From Lacihabitans sp. LS3-19 (lineage in GTDB: Bacteria > Bacteroidota > Bacteroidia > Cytophagales > Spirosomataceae): 64,000 nucleotides of DNA. The notes under the pieces are model-generated. The model was not told the origin of the DNA. It saw nothing but the letters and a program-made list of their open reading frames with translations, and ran no database searches. Each line of letters starts with the position of its first letter. The stretch's first letter is position 1. The position numbers and the translations under genes were made by a program. Shown one piece after another: positions 19,383 through 30,100 of the stretch. Location: positions 1-64,000 of the forward strand of contig NZ_RJUA01000008.1 of assembly GCF_024343575.1 (NCBI RefSeq). The letters are read 5' to 3'.

Positions 19383-21500
19383 ATGAAAAGACCTGATTTT
19401 TCAAAAATAACATTCGACAAACCTTCAATTGAACAAGCTGAAGGTTTTAAAGAATACATTACTTCAGAAGGAATTGTTGTCAAAAACATTTGCTCTCCTG
19501 TCGTTCAGGATCATCAGGTTTTCACTTCTGGAATTGCTCCGTTTTTAGGTGGCCCTTATGCGAGCATGTATCTTAACAGACCGTGGACTATTCGTCAATA
19601 CGCTGGTTTTTCGACTGCACAAGAGAGTAATGCATTTTACAGAAAAAACTTAGCTCAGGGTCAAAAAGGCCTTTCTGTTGCATTTGACTTAGCAACACAT
19701 CGAGGCTATGATTCAGACCACCCTCGTGTAAGCGGTGATGTGGGCATGGCTGGAGTGGCCATAGATTCGGTCGAAGATATGAAGATACTTTTTGACCAAA
19801 TTCCACTTGACCAAATGTCCGTCTCGATGACCATGAATGGTGCTGTGATACCAGTTTTAGCTTTTTTTATAGTTGCAGCTGAGGAACAAGGCGTAAGCAT
19901 GGAAAAGCTTTCGGGAACCATTCAAAATGATATTTTGAAAGAATTTATGGTGAGAAATACCTATATCTATCCACCAAAACCTTCCATGAAAATCATTGCG
20001 GATATTTTTGATTTTACTTCGAAAAATATGCCCAAATTCAACTCCATAAGTATCAGTGGCTACCACATGCACGAAGCTGGTGCTCCTGCACATGTTGAAC
20101 TCGCCTACACATTGGCTGATGGATTGGAATACTTGAAAACAGGTATAGAAAAAGGCTTAGACATAGATGATTTTGCTCCTAGACTTTCATTTTTCTGGGG
20201 CATAGGCATGAATTTCTTTATGGAAATAGCCAAAATGCGTGCGGCTAGGTTACTTTGGGCTAAAATCGTAAAAAGATTTAACCCAAAAAATCCAAAGTCT
20301 TTAGCTTTAAGAACGCATTGCCAAACTTCTGGCTGGAGCCTAACGGCCCAAGACCCTTTTAACAACATAGCCCGAACAACCATAGAAGCCATGGCTGCGG
20401 TGTTTGGAGGAACGCAATCCTTGCATACCAATTCATTGGACGAAGCCATCGCTCTGCCAACCGATTTTTCAGCGAAAATTGCCCGCGACACGCAGAAATA
20501 TCTCCAGTCAACTGAGGCAGGAATATGCGAAGCAGTTGACCCTTGGGCAGGCTCATATTATGTTGAATATCTCACAGCAGAATTGGTAAAAAAAGCATGG
20601 GAGCTAATAGAGGAAACAGATCAAGTAGGCGGCATGGCCAATGCGATAGAAAAAGGAATTCCGAAATTAAAAATAGAAGAAGCAGCAACAAAAAAACAAG
20701 CGGCAATAGATAGCGGCACAGAAATAATAGTTGGTGTAAACCAATACACGGTTTCTCAAAATACGATTTTAAACACTTTAGAAGTTGATAATGAAGCTGT
20801 AAGGATTGGACAAATTGCTTTAATCAATAAAATCAAAAAAGAAAGAAATACAGAAAAAGTAAACCTTGCCTTGCTTGAGTTGACAAAAGCAGCACAAACT
20901 GGGGAAGGGAATTTATTAGAAAAAGCCATAATTGCCGCCAAAGTAAGATGTACTTTAGGTGAAATTTCGGATGCTATGGAAGTGGCCTTTGGAAGGTATA
21001 AAGCTGATATTCAATCTGTAAAAGGCGTATATTCAAAAGCTATGCATGACAACAAATCATTTGAAGAAGCAAAAAAACTAAGTGATAGTTTTCTTGCGTT
21101 TGACGGTAGAAGACCTAGGATTTTGGTTGCCAAATTGGGTCAAGATGGTCACGACCGGGGAGCCAAAGTTATAGCCACGGGTTTTGCAGATATCGGCTTC
21201 GATGTGGATATCGGCCCTTTGTTTCAAACGCCGCAAGAGGCAGCTCAACAGGCTATTGAAAACGACGTACATGTGGTAGGAATAAGCTCATTGGCTGCTG
21301 GTCATAAAAAATTAGTACCAGAAGTCATCGAAATACTAAAAAAACTGGGAAGGCCTGATATCAAAGTGATTGTAGGTGGCGTAATTCCACCACAAGACTA
21401 TGATTTTCTTTATAAAAAAGGAGTTTCTGCAGTTTTTGGGCCAGGTACGCCAATTGCCAATGCAGGAAAAGAAATAATAGAACTTTTAATGAAAGATTAA
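19383..21500 (+). CDS. mutB: Methylmalonyl-CoA mutase large (catalytic) subunit
   Basis: A 705-residue adenosylcobalamin-dependent mutase that interconverts (R)-methylmalonyl-CoA and succinyl-CoA. The N-terminal catalytic barrel has the expected family sections ([40 protein letters not shown]). The C-terminal B12-binding domain (from about residue 570) has the DGHDRG motif with the cobalt-ligand His near residue 590, followed by GLFQ-like and GGVIPPQD landmarks. It is full length and intact. The cofactor-making adenosyltransferase is encoded elsewhere in the window (60339-60890). Confidence 0.95.
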   Translation: MKRPDFSKITFDKPSIEQAEGFKEYITSEGIVVKNICSPVVQDHQVFTSGIAPFLGGPYASMYLNRPWTIRQYAGFSTAQESNAFYRKNLAQGQKGLSVAFDLATHRGYDSDHPRVSGDVGMAGVAIDSVEDMKILFDQIPLDQMSVSMTMNGAVIPVLAFFIVAAEEQGVSMEKLSGTIQNDILKEFMVRNTYIYPPKPSMKIIADIFDFTSKNMPKFNSISISGYHMHEAGAPAHVELAYTLADGLEYLKTGIEKGLDIDDFAPRLSFFWGIGMNFFMEIAKMRAARLLWAKIVKRFNPKNPKSLALRTHCQTSGWSLTAQDPFNNIARTTIEAMAAVFGGTQSLHTNSLDEAIALPTDFSAKIARDTQKYLQSTEAGICEAVDPWAGSYYVEYLTAELVKKAWELIEETDQVGGMANAIEKGIPKLKIEEAATKKQAAIDSGTEIIVGVNQYTVSQNTILNTLEVDNEAVRIGQIALINKIKKERNTEKVNLALLELTKAAQTGEGNLLEKAIIAAKVRCTLGEISDAMEVAFGRYKADIQSVKGVYSKAMHDNKSFEEAKKLSDSFLAFDGRRPRILVAKLGQDGHDRGAKVIATGFADIGFDVDIGPLFQTPQEAAQQAIENDVHVVGISSLAAGHKKLVPEVIEILKKLGRPDIKVIVGGVIPPQDYDFLYKKGVSAVFGPGTPIANAGKEIIELLMKD

Positions 21501-21611
21501 AGTAAGAATTAATAGGTTAAAAGTAAAAAAGTTTGAAGGTTAAGAAAAAATAATAAAACTGAAATATCATAAAAAAATACTTTTCAGATTAAGAAAACAA
21601 GACATTAAAAA

Positions 21612-23153
21612 ATGGCTAATAAAGTAGAAAAACTAAAAAATAAACTGGCAGAAGCCGCACTTGGTGGTGGAGCAAATAGAATTGCTGCTCAACATAAAAA
21701 AGGCAAACTTTCTGCAAGAGAGAGAGTTGAATTGTTGATGGATGCAGGTTCTTTTGAAGAAATCGGGGCTTTGGTTACCCACAGAACCAAAGATTTCGAC
21801 ATGGCCAATCAGATATTTTTAGGTGATGGCGTAATCACAGGCTATGGCACGATAAATGGCCGATTAGTTTATGTTTTCTCCCAAGATTTCACAGTTTTTG
21901 GCGGTTCATTATCTGAAACGCATGCCGAAAAAATATGCAAAATAATGGACATGGCCATGAAAAATGGTGCTCCAGTAATCGGCTTAAACGACTCTGGTGG
22001 TGCTAGAATTCAAGAAGGCGTACGTTCACTAGGCGGATATGCAGATATTTTTTATAGAAATGTGAGAGCTTCTGGGGCTATTCCACAGATTTCGGCCATT
22101 ATGGGCCCATGTGCTGGCGGAGCGGTTTATTCACCTGCTATCACAGATTTCGTAATGATGGTGGAGCACACAAGTTATATGTTTGTTACGGGACCAAACG
22201 TGGTAAAAACCGTTACAAATGAAGAAGTTAGCTCCGAAGAATTGGGTGGAGCCATGACCCACGCCACCAAATCTGGGGTGACGCATTTAACCTCTGCCAA
22301 TGACTTTGAATGTATACAGCAAATCAAACAATTGCTAAGTTATATTCCACAAAACTGCGAAGAAACTCCAGCCAAATTGCCCTATGAATTAGACACGGAA
22401 ATCAGAGAGGTTTTAGAGACTATAGTTCCAGAAAATGCCAATCAGCCGTATGACATGCGGGAGGTAATTTCGGGAATATGTGATGAAGAGAGTTTTATGG
22501 AGATTCATAAAGATTATGCTGAAAACATCGTAGTTGGTTTTGCGAGATTAGCTGGTAGAAGCATAGGAATTGTAGCCAACCAACCTATCAGTTTAGCTGG
22601 CGTTTTAGACATAGAAAGTTCTAAAAAAGCAGCAAGATTTACACGTTTTTGCGATTGTTTCAATATCCCGCTTTTGGTTTTGGTGGATGTCCCTGGATTT
22701 TTACCGGGTACAGACCAGGAATGGCATGGCATAATAACCAACGGAGCCAAACTTTTATATGCATTGAGCGAAGCCACGGTACCAAGAGTTACCGTAATCA
22801 CGAGAAAAGCTTACGGAGGTGCTTATGATGTAATGAACTCCAAACACATCGGTGCGGATATGAACTTTGCATGGCCAGGAGCTGAAATAGCCGTGATGGG
22901 AGCCAAAGGAGCCTCGGAGATTATTTTCAAAAAAGAAATATCAGAAGCCGCTGACCCAGCCGCCAAATTGATAGAAAAAGAAGCAGAATACGCAGAACTA
23001 TTCGCTAACCCGTATACCGCTGCCGAAAGGGGTTTTGTAGATGAAGTAATAGAGCCAAGATTTACTCGTCGAAAACTCATTAAAGCATTTGCAATGTTAG
23101 AAAACAAAGTAGATCATTTGCCGAAGAAAAAGCATGGGAATATACCGTTGTGA
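21612..23153 (+). CDS. pccB: Acyl-CoA carboxylase carboxyltransferase (propionyl-CoA carboxylase beta)
   Basis: A 513-residue carboxyltransferase that moves the carboxyl group from biotin to the acyl-CoA. Typical landmarks are [15 protein letters not shown] near the start, [33 protein letters not shown] and [12 protein letters not shown] (oxyanion-hole glycines) in the N half, and [12 protein letters not shown] and [10 protein letters not shown] in the C half. Together with the carrier and biotin carboxylase upstream it completes a propionyl-CoA carboxylase. It lies 111 bases after the mutase gene; that gap is very A-rich and contains no clear promoter or terminator. Confidence 0.93.
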   Translation: MANKVEKLKNKLAEAALGGGANRIAAQHKKGKLSARERVELLMDAGSFEEIGALVTHRTKDFDMANQIFLGDGVITGYGTINGRLVYVFSQDFTVFGGSLSETHAEKICKIMDMAMKNGAPVIGLNDSGGARIQEGVRSLGGYADIFYRNVRASGAIPQISAIMGPCAGGAVYSPAITDFVMMVEHTSYMFVTGPNVVKTVTNEEVSSEELGGAMTHATKSGVTHLTSANDFECIQQIKQLLSYIPQNCEETPAKLPYELDTEIREVLETIVPENANQPYDMREVISGICDEESFMEIHKDYAENIVVGFARLAGRSIGIVANQPISLAGVLDIESSKKAARFTRFCDCFNIPLLVLVDVPGFLPGTDQEWHGIITNGAKLLYALSEATVPRVTVITRKAYGGAYDVMNSKHIGADMNFAWPGAEIAVMGAKGASEIIFKKEISEAADPAAKLIEKEAEYAELFANPYTAAERGFVDEVIEPRFTRRKLIKAFAMLENKVDHLPKKKHGNIPL

Positions 23154-23218
23154 GGAATATTCTTTCGTGGACGAATTCCCCTGTTTAAGGTTTTTTAAAA
23201 TATTTTTCAAAAAATCCT

Positions 23219-23226
23219 TACATTTG
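23219..23226 (+). promoter_or_regulatory. -7 box of the M28 peptidase gene
   Basis: TACATTTG matches the Bacteroidota -7 consensus TAnnTTTG exactly and lies 17 bases before the ATG. There is no TTG at the expected -33 position, only a T-run, so the call rests on the one box. Confidence 0.45.
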
Positions 23227-23242
23227 AAATAAAAAACTTCAA

Positions 23243-24733
23243 ATGCAAAAGAAAACTATATCAACCTTAATTGTCCTTTTAATTCCTTGTCTATTATTTG
23301 CTCAAAAACTATCGAAACTTCCTGAATATAAATTATCACAAAACGAAGTTGAGTCTCACTTAAGATTTCTTGCTTCTGACGAAATGTTGGGTAGAAGAAC
23401 TGGCGAAATCACCAACAATGTTGCCGCAAGATACATTGCAGAGCAGTTTCGTTTGGCTGGTGTAAAACCCGTAGAAGGTCAGAAAGACTTTTTACAAACT
23501 GTGCCTTTGGAATTATCAAAACCTGCAAAATTCGGAAATCTTGTTGCAAATAATGAAACGCTAGAACTAAGCAAAGATTTCATAGTTTTGAGTGGAAAAG
23601 AAACGAAACTTGAAAATATTCCTGTGGTTTTTGTAGGCTATGGCTGGATAGATGATAAACAAAACGATTACAGTGGAATAGACGTAAAAGGCAAAATAGT
23701 GGTTTGTCAATTCGGTATCCCTGACAATGACCAACCCTATCAAAACATGATAGGTTCTACTAAAAAAATCAAATTCGCTGCCGAAAATGGAGCTTTGGCA
23801 TTGGTTCAAATTTACAATTTAAGCTTCCCTTTTGCTTCTATCACAAGAAACTTCGGTGGTGAAAAACTTTCAGCAGCCTCCAATGTAAATTCCGACATTC
23901 CACATATTTGGGTGAATTCCACTTTTTCTAAAAAATTCACGAAAGAAAACCTAAAAACGTTAAGCCTAAACACTGGAGAAGTTAATAAACAATCAGTTCC
24001 AGCATATAATGTTGTCGGTGTAATTAAAGGTTCTGACCCAGTATTGAAAAACGAATACATGGTACTTTCAGCTCATTTTGACCACATAGGAGCAGGTAAA
24101 AACAGAGGAAAAGTAACAGAATCAGATACAATTTTCAATGGAACACGGGACAATGCGACCGGTACAACAGCAATTTTGATGGCTGCCCAGAGTTTCGCCA
24201 AACTCAAATCAAAAAGATCCATTTTATTATTAGCCTATACTGGAGAAGAGCTGGGCATGTTAGGTTCAAAATATTATGCAGAACATCCATTGATTCCTTT
24301 GAAAAGCTGCATTTTTGACCTAAATTCTGACGGGGCAGGATACAATGATTCTACCAAAGTAACCATAATCGGTCTAAACAGAACAGATGCTGAACAAGAA
24401 ATCATAAAAGCCAGTAAAGCATTTGGCTTAGAAGCTATCAACGACCCTGTACCAGAACAAAATCTTTTTGACCGATCCGACAATGTAAGTTTGGCAGCGA
24501 AGGGTATTCCTGCACCAAATTATTCTCCAGGTCTTACTGCTTTTGATGCAGAAATTGGCAAGTATTACCACCAAGCGGCCGACAATCCTGAAAATGTGAG
24601 CATGAGTTATATCACAAGGTTTTGTCAGGCTTTTATATATTCTGCAAGATTGATTGCCAATAAACCAAATGCACCAAAGTGGAATGCGGGAGATAAATAT
24701 GAGAAAGTTGGGCAGGAGTTGTATGGAAAATAA
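23243..24733 (+). CDS. Secreted M28 family zinc aminopeptidase
   Basis: A 496-residue exported peptidase with a clear signal peptide ending near LLFAQK (residues 1-20). The protease-associated (PA) domain is inserted at about residues 110-240 (VVFVGYGW, GKIVVCQFG). The zinc ligands of the M28 catalytic domain are all visible: His in SAHFDHIG, Asp in GTRDNATG, the Glu-Glu pair in TGEELGMLG, Asp in DLNSDG and the late His in YYHQAADNPEN. It trims N-terminal amino acids from peptides outside the cell or in the periplasm; specificity cannot be read from the sequence. It has its own promoter box and is unrelated to the operon before it. Confidence 0.88.
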   Translation: MQKKTISTLIVLLIPCLLFAQKLSKLPEYKLSQNEVESHLRFLASDEMLGRRTGEITNNVAARYIAEQFRLAGVKPVEGQKDFLQTVPLELSKPAKFGNLVANNETLELSKDFIVLSGKETKLENIPVVFVGYGWIDDKQNDYSGIDVKGKIVVCQFGIPDNDQPYQNMIGSTKKIKFAAENGALALVQIYNLSFPFASITRNFGGEKLSAASNVNSDIPHIWVNSTFSKKFTKENLKTLSLNTGEVNKQSVPAYNVVGVIKGSDPVLKNEYMVLSAHFDHIGAGKNRGKVTESDTIFNGTRDNATGTTAILMAAQSFAKLKSKRSILLLAYTGEELGMLGSKYYAEHPLIPLKSCIFDLNSDGAGYNDSTKVTIIGLNRTDAEQEIIKASKAFGLEAINDPVPEQNLFDRSDNVSLAAKGIPAPNYSPGLTAFDAEIGKYYHQAADNPENVSMSYITRFCQAFIYSARLIANKPNAPKWNAGDKYEKVGQELYGK

Positions 24734-24819
24734 TTGAGAATTTCCTAGGCCATTGTTTGATATTTTTCCATTCTAAAAAACTCAGATTTTCAAATTCAGT
24801 ATTCTTTTAAAAGCAAAAA

Positions 24820-25467
24820 TTGGAAACTTACCTAAAAACATTAGAACTCTTAAAATCATTATTAATCTCAAACGGCGAGCAGTTTTGGGCAGATTGGATG
24901 CAGAAAGACATAGACGTTTGGAATAAAGACAAATCAACCGAACACCATTTGCATGCCTTTGGTGGTGCGGGATCTTTTAATGATATTAATCTTGGTCAAA
25001 ACGATAAAATTGGCTATTGGAAAAATGCACTTTTGAGTAATTTGGCAAGCATTTCTTATGGATTTGCAAAAACACAAACAATTGAGATCCCAAAGGGGTA
25101 TTTTAGCCAATTGGAAGGAGGAATGTGCCGAAAATGCAAAAATGGGGATATTGCCGAAAATTCAATTGAAAGATTTTTAGCCGCAAAATTTATTCCTGAA
25201 ATTATTGAAAAAAACCTCCTTTCAAATGATTTTTTAGAAATTCTAAATTTAGAAAACTTTCAGAACAATTCTGAAACCCAAACCGAAAAGGCCGAAATTA
25301 TCAACGCAATAAAAAATGCCAATATCAAATTAAATCCTTTCGGTTCGGCTTGGGAATATGATTGCAAAATATGTGGAGAACCAAACAAAATCAGTTATAG
25401 ATGGGATGTAATTTTTAAAAATGATTTCTTCAAAATAATTAAAAGCGATGATAATTTTGAAATTTAA
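24820..25467 (+). CDS. DUF6966-like protein with two CxxC motifs
   Basis: A 215-residue cytoplasmic protein read from a TTG codon, since no in-frame ATG lies near; the start is therefore uncertain. Residues ~1-65 have the pattern WADWM...HHLHAFGGAGSFNDI, which resembles a small domain I recall as DUF6966 (A/HxYGGMGSFNDL). The rest is unfamiliar. It contains CRKC near residue 104 and CKIC near residue 186, spaced like a split zinc ribbon, which would make this a two-part protein. Neighbours (an M28 peptidase and a dead transporter) give no hint. Function is unknown. Confidence 0.6.
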   Translation: METYLKTLELLKSLLISNGEQFWADWMQKDIDVWNKDKSTEHHLHAFGGAGSFNDINLGQNDKIGYWKNALLSNLASISYGFAKTQTIEIPKGYFSQLEGGMCRKCKNGDIAENSIERFLAAKFIPEIIEKNLLSNDFLEILNLENFQNNSETQTEKAEIINAIKNANIKLNPFGSAWEYDCKICGEPNKISYRWDVIFKNDFFKIIKSDDNFEI

Positions 25468-25499
25468 AAACAATCAAAATTTAGAATTTTCTTAGTATA

Positions 25500-26435
25500 A
25501 AATCTTAACATTCAGCCATTAAGAAAAGATACAATTACCCTATTTCAATAGTTTTCATTGTTATTTTAGCCTATTGCTTTCCTCAGAGTTTTGTTGAAAT
25601 AAAAAGCTTTAAAACCAGTAAATTGTTTTCACCTATTTTACAAATAATTATGTTAGGTGTAGGATCTACTATTTCTTCTGAAGATTTTGTGGCTGTAATA
25701 AAAACTCCAGAGCAGGTTGGAATTGGAAATTTTCTCAGGTTTTAATAATGCCTACTCTTGGCTTTGGACTAACCATTTTTTTTAATTTCCAGCCGAAATA
25801 GATGCAGGATTAATCCTTATCGGCTTTAGCCCAATTGGCTTGGCCATGTCAATGATATCCAAAGCAAATCTGGCCTTATCTATTTGCCTAACTACTCTAG
25901 TTACCTTATAGGCTCCAGTTTAAACACCTTTCTAGTGAAAACATATGGAAGAGAACTTATTGAAATTGATGTAAAAGCCATGTTTTGGGATATGTGAAAA
26001 ATTGTAATTATACCATTTTCTATAGGCATTTTAGCAAACAAATTACTTCCAAATCTTAAGGTAAAGATCACAAATATTTTGCCATACTTTTCGATGTTAG
26101 AAATTGGTATGGTTACAGAAATAGTATCAGCTAATGGCCAAAATGCACTTGAAACAGTCGGCATTTCTCTTTTGATTGCAATTACAATTCATAATTTTGG
26201 AGGCTATATTTTAGGCTACTTTTCTGCAAAAACCTCTAAACTAAATGAAACAAAGGCCAGTGCAATAGCAATAGAAATAGGAATCTAAAACTCCTGTTTG
26301 GCCTCTGTATTTGCCAACAAAATGGACAAAATAGCTACACTTGGACTTGCCTCAACAGTTTTTTGCCCTTTGATGAATGTAAGCGGTTCTATTCTAGCGA
26401 GCTGATGGGGTAAAAAAAAGACTAAAACTGATTAA
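25500..26435 (+). pseudogene. Degraded BASS-family (bile acid/sodium symporter-like) transporter
   Basis: Conceptual translation in shifting frames gives a recognisable BASS transporter: ILAYCFPQSFVEIKSF, MLGVGSTISSEDF, PTLGFGLTIFF, GLILIGFSPIGLAMSMIS, KIVIIPFSIGILANKLLP, then an NSCLASVFANK-like end and SGSILAS. The reading frame shifts near 25740, 25797 and 25911, and there are stops at 25909-25911 (TAG), 25995-25997 (TGA), 26286-26288 (TAA, where the family usually has Gln before NSG) and about 26403 (TGA). At least five lesions mean it is dead. Its own start is not clear. The remaining similarity is high, so decay is probably recent. Confidence 0.82.
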
Positions 26436-26523
26436 ATTTATAAAAGAAAAAAAATGATTTAAAAAAAAGCAAAAATTGAAATCATTCTTTTCTATTTTTC
26501 ATTATTAAAGGAAAAAGCTAAAA

Positions 26524-27183
26524 ATGCAGTATAAAATAATAATCTTTCTTATTTTTTTTGTTTTTGGAGAACCTGTTTTGTTTGGACAAAATCAGCCTAT
26601 CAAAACTTTTCAATCCGATCAATTCTTGTTAATTCCAAACAAACCAATCAACAACATAGATACTTCTTACACAAGATATGTAAATCTGATTAAGCCTTAT
26701 TTTGGGGAAATTCCATTTAAAAATATCAAAATAATCAAGCGAAAACAAATCATTCCATTTACCAGCACACCTTCTTTTTTGAATATTTTTAGAAAAAAAT
26801 CTAACTGGAAATATACTATAGCCGTGAGTTCTGAAACTATCCCGAGATTGGCACCGATTTTATTCGACTCTTTAAGTTTAAATGGTAGAATTGGCGTGCT
26901 AGCACATGAACTTAGCCATGTTGCTGATTTTCAATCACATAGTCGCTGGTACATGGTTAAGGTATTTTTCCAACATCTTTCATCAAAAAAAATGGATACT
27001 TTTGAATACAATACAGATTTGATATGCATACAACACGGACTCGGTTATCAACTTTTAGCTTGGAGCAGAGATACACAAAAACAAATGGCTAAAGGAAGCA
27101 TGAAAATAGATTTCAAAAACGAAAGATATATGTATCCTGAAACAATAGAAAAGTATATATCGGAAATAACGATTTACAAATAA
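26524..27183 (+). CDS. Exported HExxH putative metalloprotease, unknown family
   Basis: A 219-residue protein with a signal peptide (residues 1-21, ending near LFGQNQ). Near residue 129 it has LAHELSHVADF, a zinc-binding HExxH motif in a helical context, and ~35 residues later EYNTDLICIQHGLGYQLLAW, where an acidic residue could be the third ligand as in gluzincin-like proteins. I do not know a named family; it may be a small secreted peptidase or an enzyme-dead relative. The upstream region holds only the dead transporter, and it faces the SNF2 helicase gene tail to tail with 13 bases between. Confidence 0.65.
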   Translation: MQYKIIIFLIFFVFGEPVLFGQNQPIKTFQSDQFLLIPNKPINNIDTSYTRYVNLIKPYFGEIPFKNIKIIKRKQIIPFTSTPSFLNIFRKKSNWKYTIAVSSETIPRLAPILFDSLSLNGRIGVLAHELSHVADFQSHSRWYMVKVFFQHLSSKKMDTFEYNTDLICIQHGLGYQLLAWSRDTQKQMAKGSMKIDFKNERYMYPETIEKYISEITIYK

Positions 27184-27196
27184 AATTCAATTTTTC

Positions 27197-30100
27197 TCAT
27201 CTCCCCAAAACCTCCAACAACTCCTTGCGGTTAAAGGCTTTGAAAATATCGGCTTCGGTATTTACCAATTTTCCTGCTAATTCTTTTTTAGAGGACTGGA
27301 GTTTGAGCATTTTGTCTTCGATAGTGTTTGGGCAAATGAGCCTTACGGCTATTACTTTATTCTTTTGCCCTATGCGATAAACTCTATCTATCGCTTGGTT
27401 TTCGACGGCAGGATTCCACCATGGATCCACCAAATACACATAGTCGGCTTCGGTTAGATTGAGTCCTACCCCACCCGCTTTTAAGCTTATAAGGAAAACT
27501 CTGATTTCTTGATTTTCTTGAAAATTCTTTACTTTATCCGCCCTATTTTTGGTTTGGCCAGTAAGGTATTCAAACTGAATATTTCTTTCTATTAAAGATT
27601 TTTTTATCAAATCCAACATACCCACAAATTGTGAAAAAATCAGGATTTTATGCTCTGCTATTTGGCCTTCTAGCTGTTCTAAAAGCACTTCTATTTTCGA
27701 AGAAACTTCGTTAGGATATTGGTCATCTGGCAAAAGCGAGGGTGAATTGCATATTTGACGGAGTTTGGTCAGGCCTGTCAGAACATGCATAGGACTCACT
27801 TCCTCATCGGTTTTGTGTTGAAGATAATCACGCAATTCTGCTTCATGCGTATCATAAACCGCCCTTTGGTCCAAACCCATTTCGCAGTAAATCAGCATTT
27901 CGGTTTTAGAAGGCAATTCTTCTATTACTTGCTTTTTCGTTCTCCGAAGAATAAACGGACTGATTTTTTTCCTTAATTCCTCCGCTCTTTTGGTTTCTTT
28001 AAATTTATCAATTGGCTCGGCATAGATGTCTTTGAAATAGTTTTTGCTTCCTAAAAGCCCAGGACATGCAAACGAAAGTTGTCCGTACAAATCATACGTA
28101 TTGTTTTCAATCGGTGTGCCTGTTAACACAATTTTGTTGCGAGAAACCAAAGTCCGAACTGCACGATAACGCTGCGATTCAGGATTTTTAATGGCCTGAG
28201 ATTCATCCAAAATGATGTAATTAAAAGAGATGCTTTTCAGGAAATGCAAATCAGAAAGCAATGTGCCATAGGTGGTAAGAATAACATCAAAACCTTTAAT
28301 TTCTACTTTAGAATTTAATTTTGAATTGCCATAATGTGAAGCAATTTTCAAACTTGGTGCAAACCGCGAAAACTCATCTAACCAATTAAATAACAAAGAA
28401 GTAGGAAGAATTATTAAACTTTGTTGTTCAGGATGTTTTTGCTTTTGGGTCAATAGAAAAGCGATGATTTGAATCGTTTTACCCAAACCCATGTCATCCG
28501 CCAGACAAGCTCCAAAATTAAAGCCGTCTAAGAAGTTTAACCAATTGAGGCCATGTTTTTGGTAATCGCGAAGTGTGGCGTTCAATTCCTTCGGCACCTC
28601 CACATTTTCAATGGTTTCAAAATGCTCAAACTTTGTCTTTAAATAATTTATCTCCGCCCAAGTTTCCTTACTCAAAACCTCTTCTTCATACAAATCTAAA
28701 ATATCCAAAAACCTTGACTTTGGCGTCCGAATCAAAGGACCTTCTAGTTTTCCAGCCTTAAAATAACTGTCAAATTTCTTTATCCAATCTTCAGGAATCA
28801 GGCCCAAAGTGCCATCATCCAATTCCACAAACTTAGACTTATTTCTTAAGGATTTGTGTAAAACTTTAAGCGGTACCTCCTTTCTTCCAAACTTCAACTT
28901 AACCTTAGCATCAAACCAATCAATCCCTGAAGAAACACTAATTTCAACATTTGCTTTATAAGGACTTAATCTATTATTAGTCAGAGAATTAAAACCCAAA
29001 ACTTTAATATTGTTTTCTCTTAAAATCTCAAAAAAATCAAGAAACCAATTGTCATCTAAAAACTTCTGTTTGTGTAAATAATAATAATTTCCTTCAGCCA
29101 ATTGCTCCGCAAATTCTGGATGTAATCTGGAAATTAACGCCGTAAAATTCAATTCCGTTTCCTCGTCTCGTTCTACCGCAAAATGATTGCCATTGGGATC
29201 AATATCTATCAATTGCTTTTTTGAGTGAACAGCCACTTCCAAATTGCCATACTTCACTACTGGCGTTATGTTTACAAAGTTCTTTTCGTCAGATAGGTAT
29301 ATCAATTTTTCAATAGCATAATCCGTATTCCATTCTATAGATTTCTCCTTATTTTTCTTTTTAATAAATGCATATTCGAGACTCACTTTGTCTGACATCG
29401 CATCCAGAATTTCTTTTCTAAAAACCTCAAATTTGCTTGGATAAATGAGCATAATTGCTCTTTTCTCAGCAAAATATTTGATGATAGGCAGTAATTCCAC
29501 ATCTGAAATAAAAACTAAACGGTCGGCAATCTGAAAAAAGCAATTGAACTTGATTTTTATATCTTGCAATGCATAAATGTGCTCATTAACCGAAATACTA
29601 GTCGTGACCTCATAAAAAGGCTCTTTTAATTTTACCTTTATATTTAGACCAGTCGAAGCATTTTCAAGTTTAACAGCTTTTAAATTATTGGCCTGTATCA
29701 CATCCGAATCCGAAATAAAAAAAGAAAGTGATAAGGGATTTTTCACGATACTTTTTATAGCTTGAAAATCATTCCAATCACCAGTTTTTTGAACTTTAGC
29801 CAAAGCAGTAAAAAACCGAATGGCATCAGGATTTTCATGCTCCCAAACTTCATTAAGAGGGTCAGCAATTGTAAATGGAGCTTTGATTTTTCCGTTTTTT
29901 GCTAAAGCAGCCTTATAAAGTTCAAGCGAATAAGTTTCTTGAAATTTATTTCTTCTAAAAACCAAAATTTGCTTTGGTATTTCACTCTGCTCAGGTCTTT
30001 GATCCTCTTCTTTCTTTACAAATAATTTACTTTTCAGAAAAGAAGTAGCGTTTTCATCCACAGGTATCAGCTCGGTATTGAGCGGAACTACATAAGTTTG

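Noticed and set aside
20105-20491. Long minus-strand frame inside the mutase large subunit gene
   Set aside because: It mirrors codon bias of the intact mutB gene and has no independent support.
25500-26435. Possible TGA-as-tryptophan recoding in the BASS-like gene
   Set aside because: Two TGAs sit at Trp-like places, but the same gene has TAG and TAA stops and frameshifts, and nearby genes use TGA as a normal stop.
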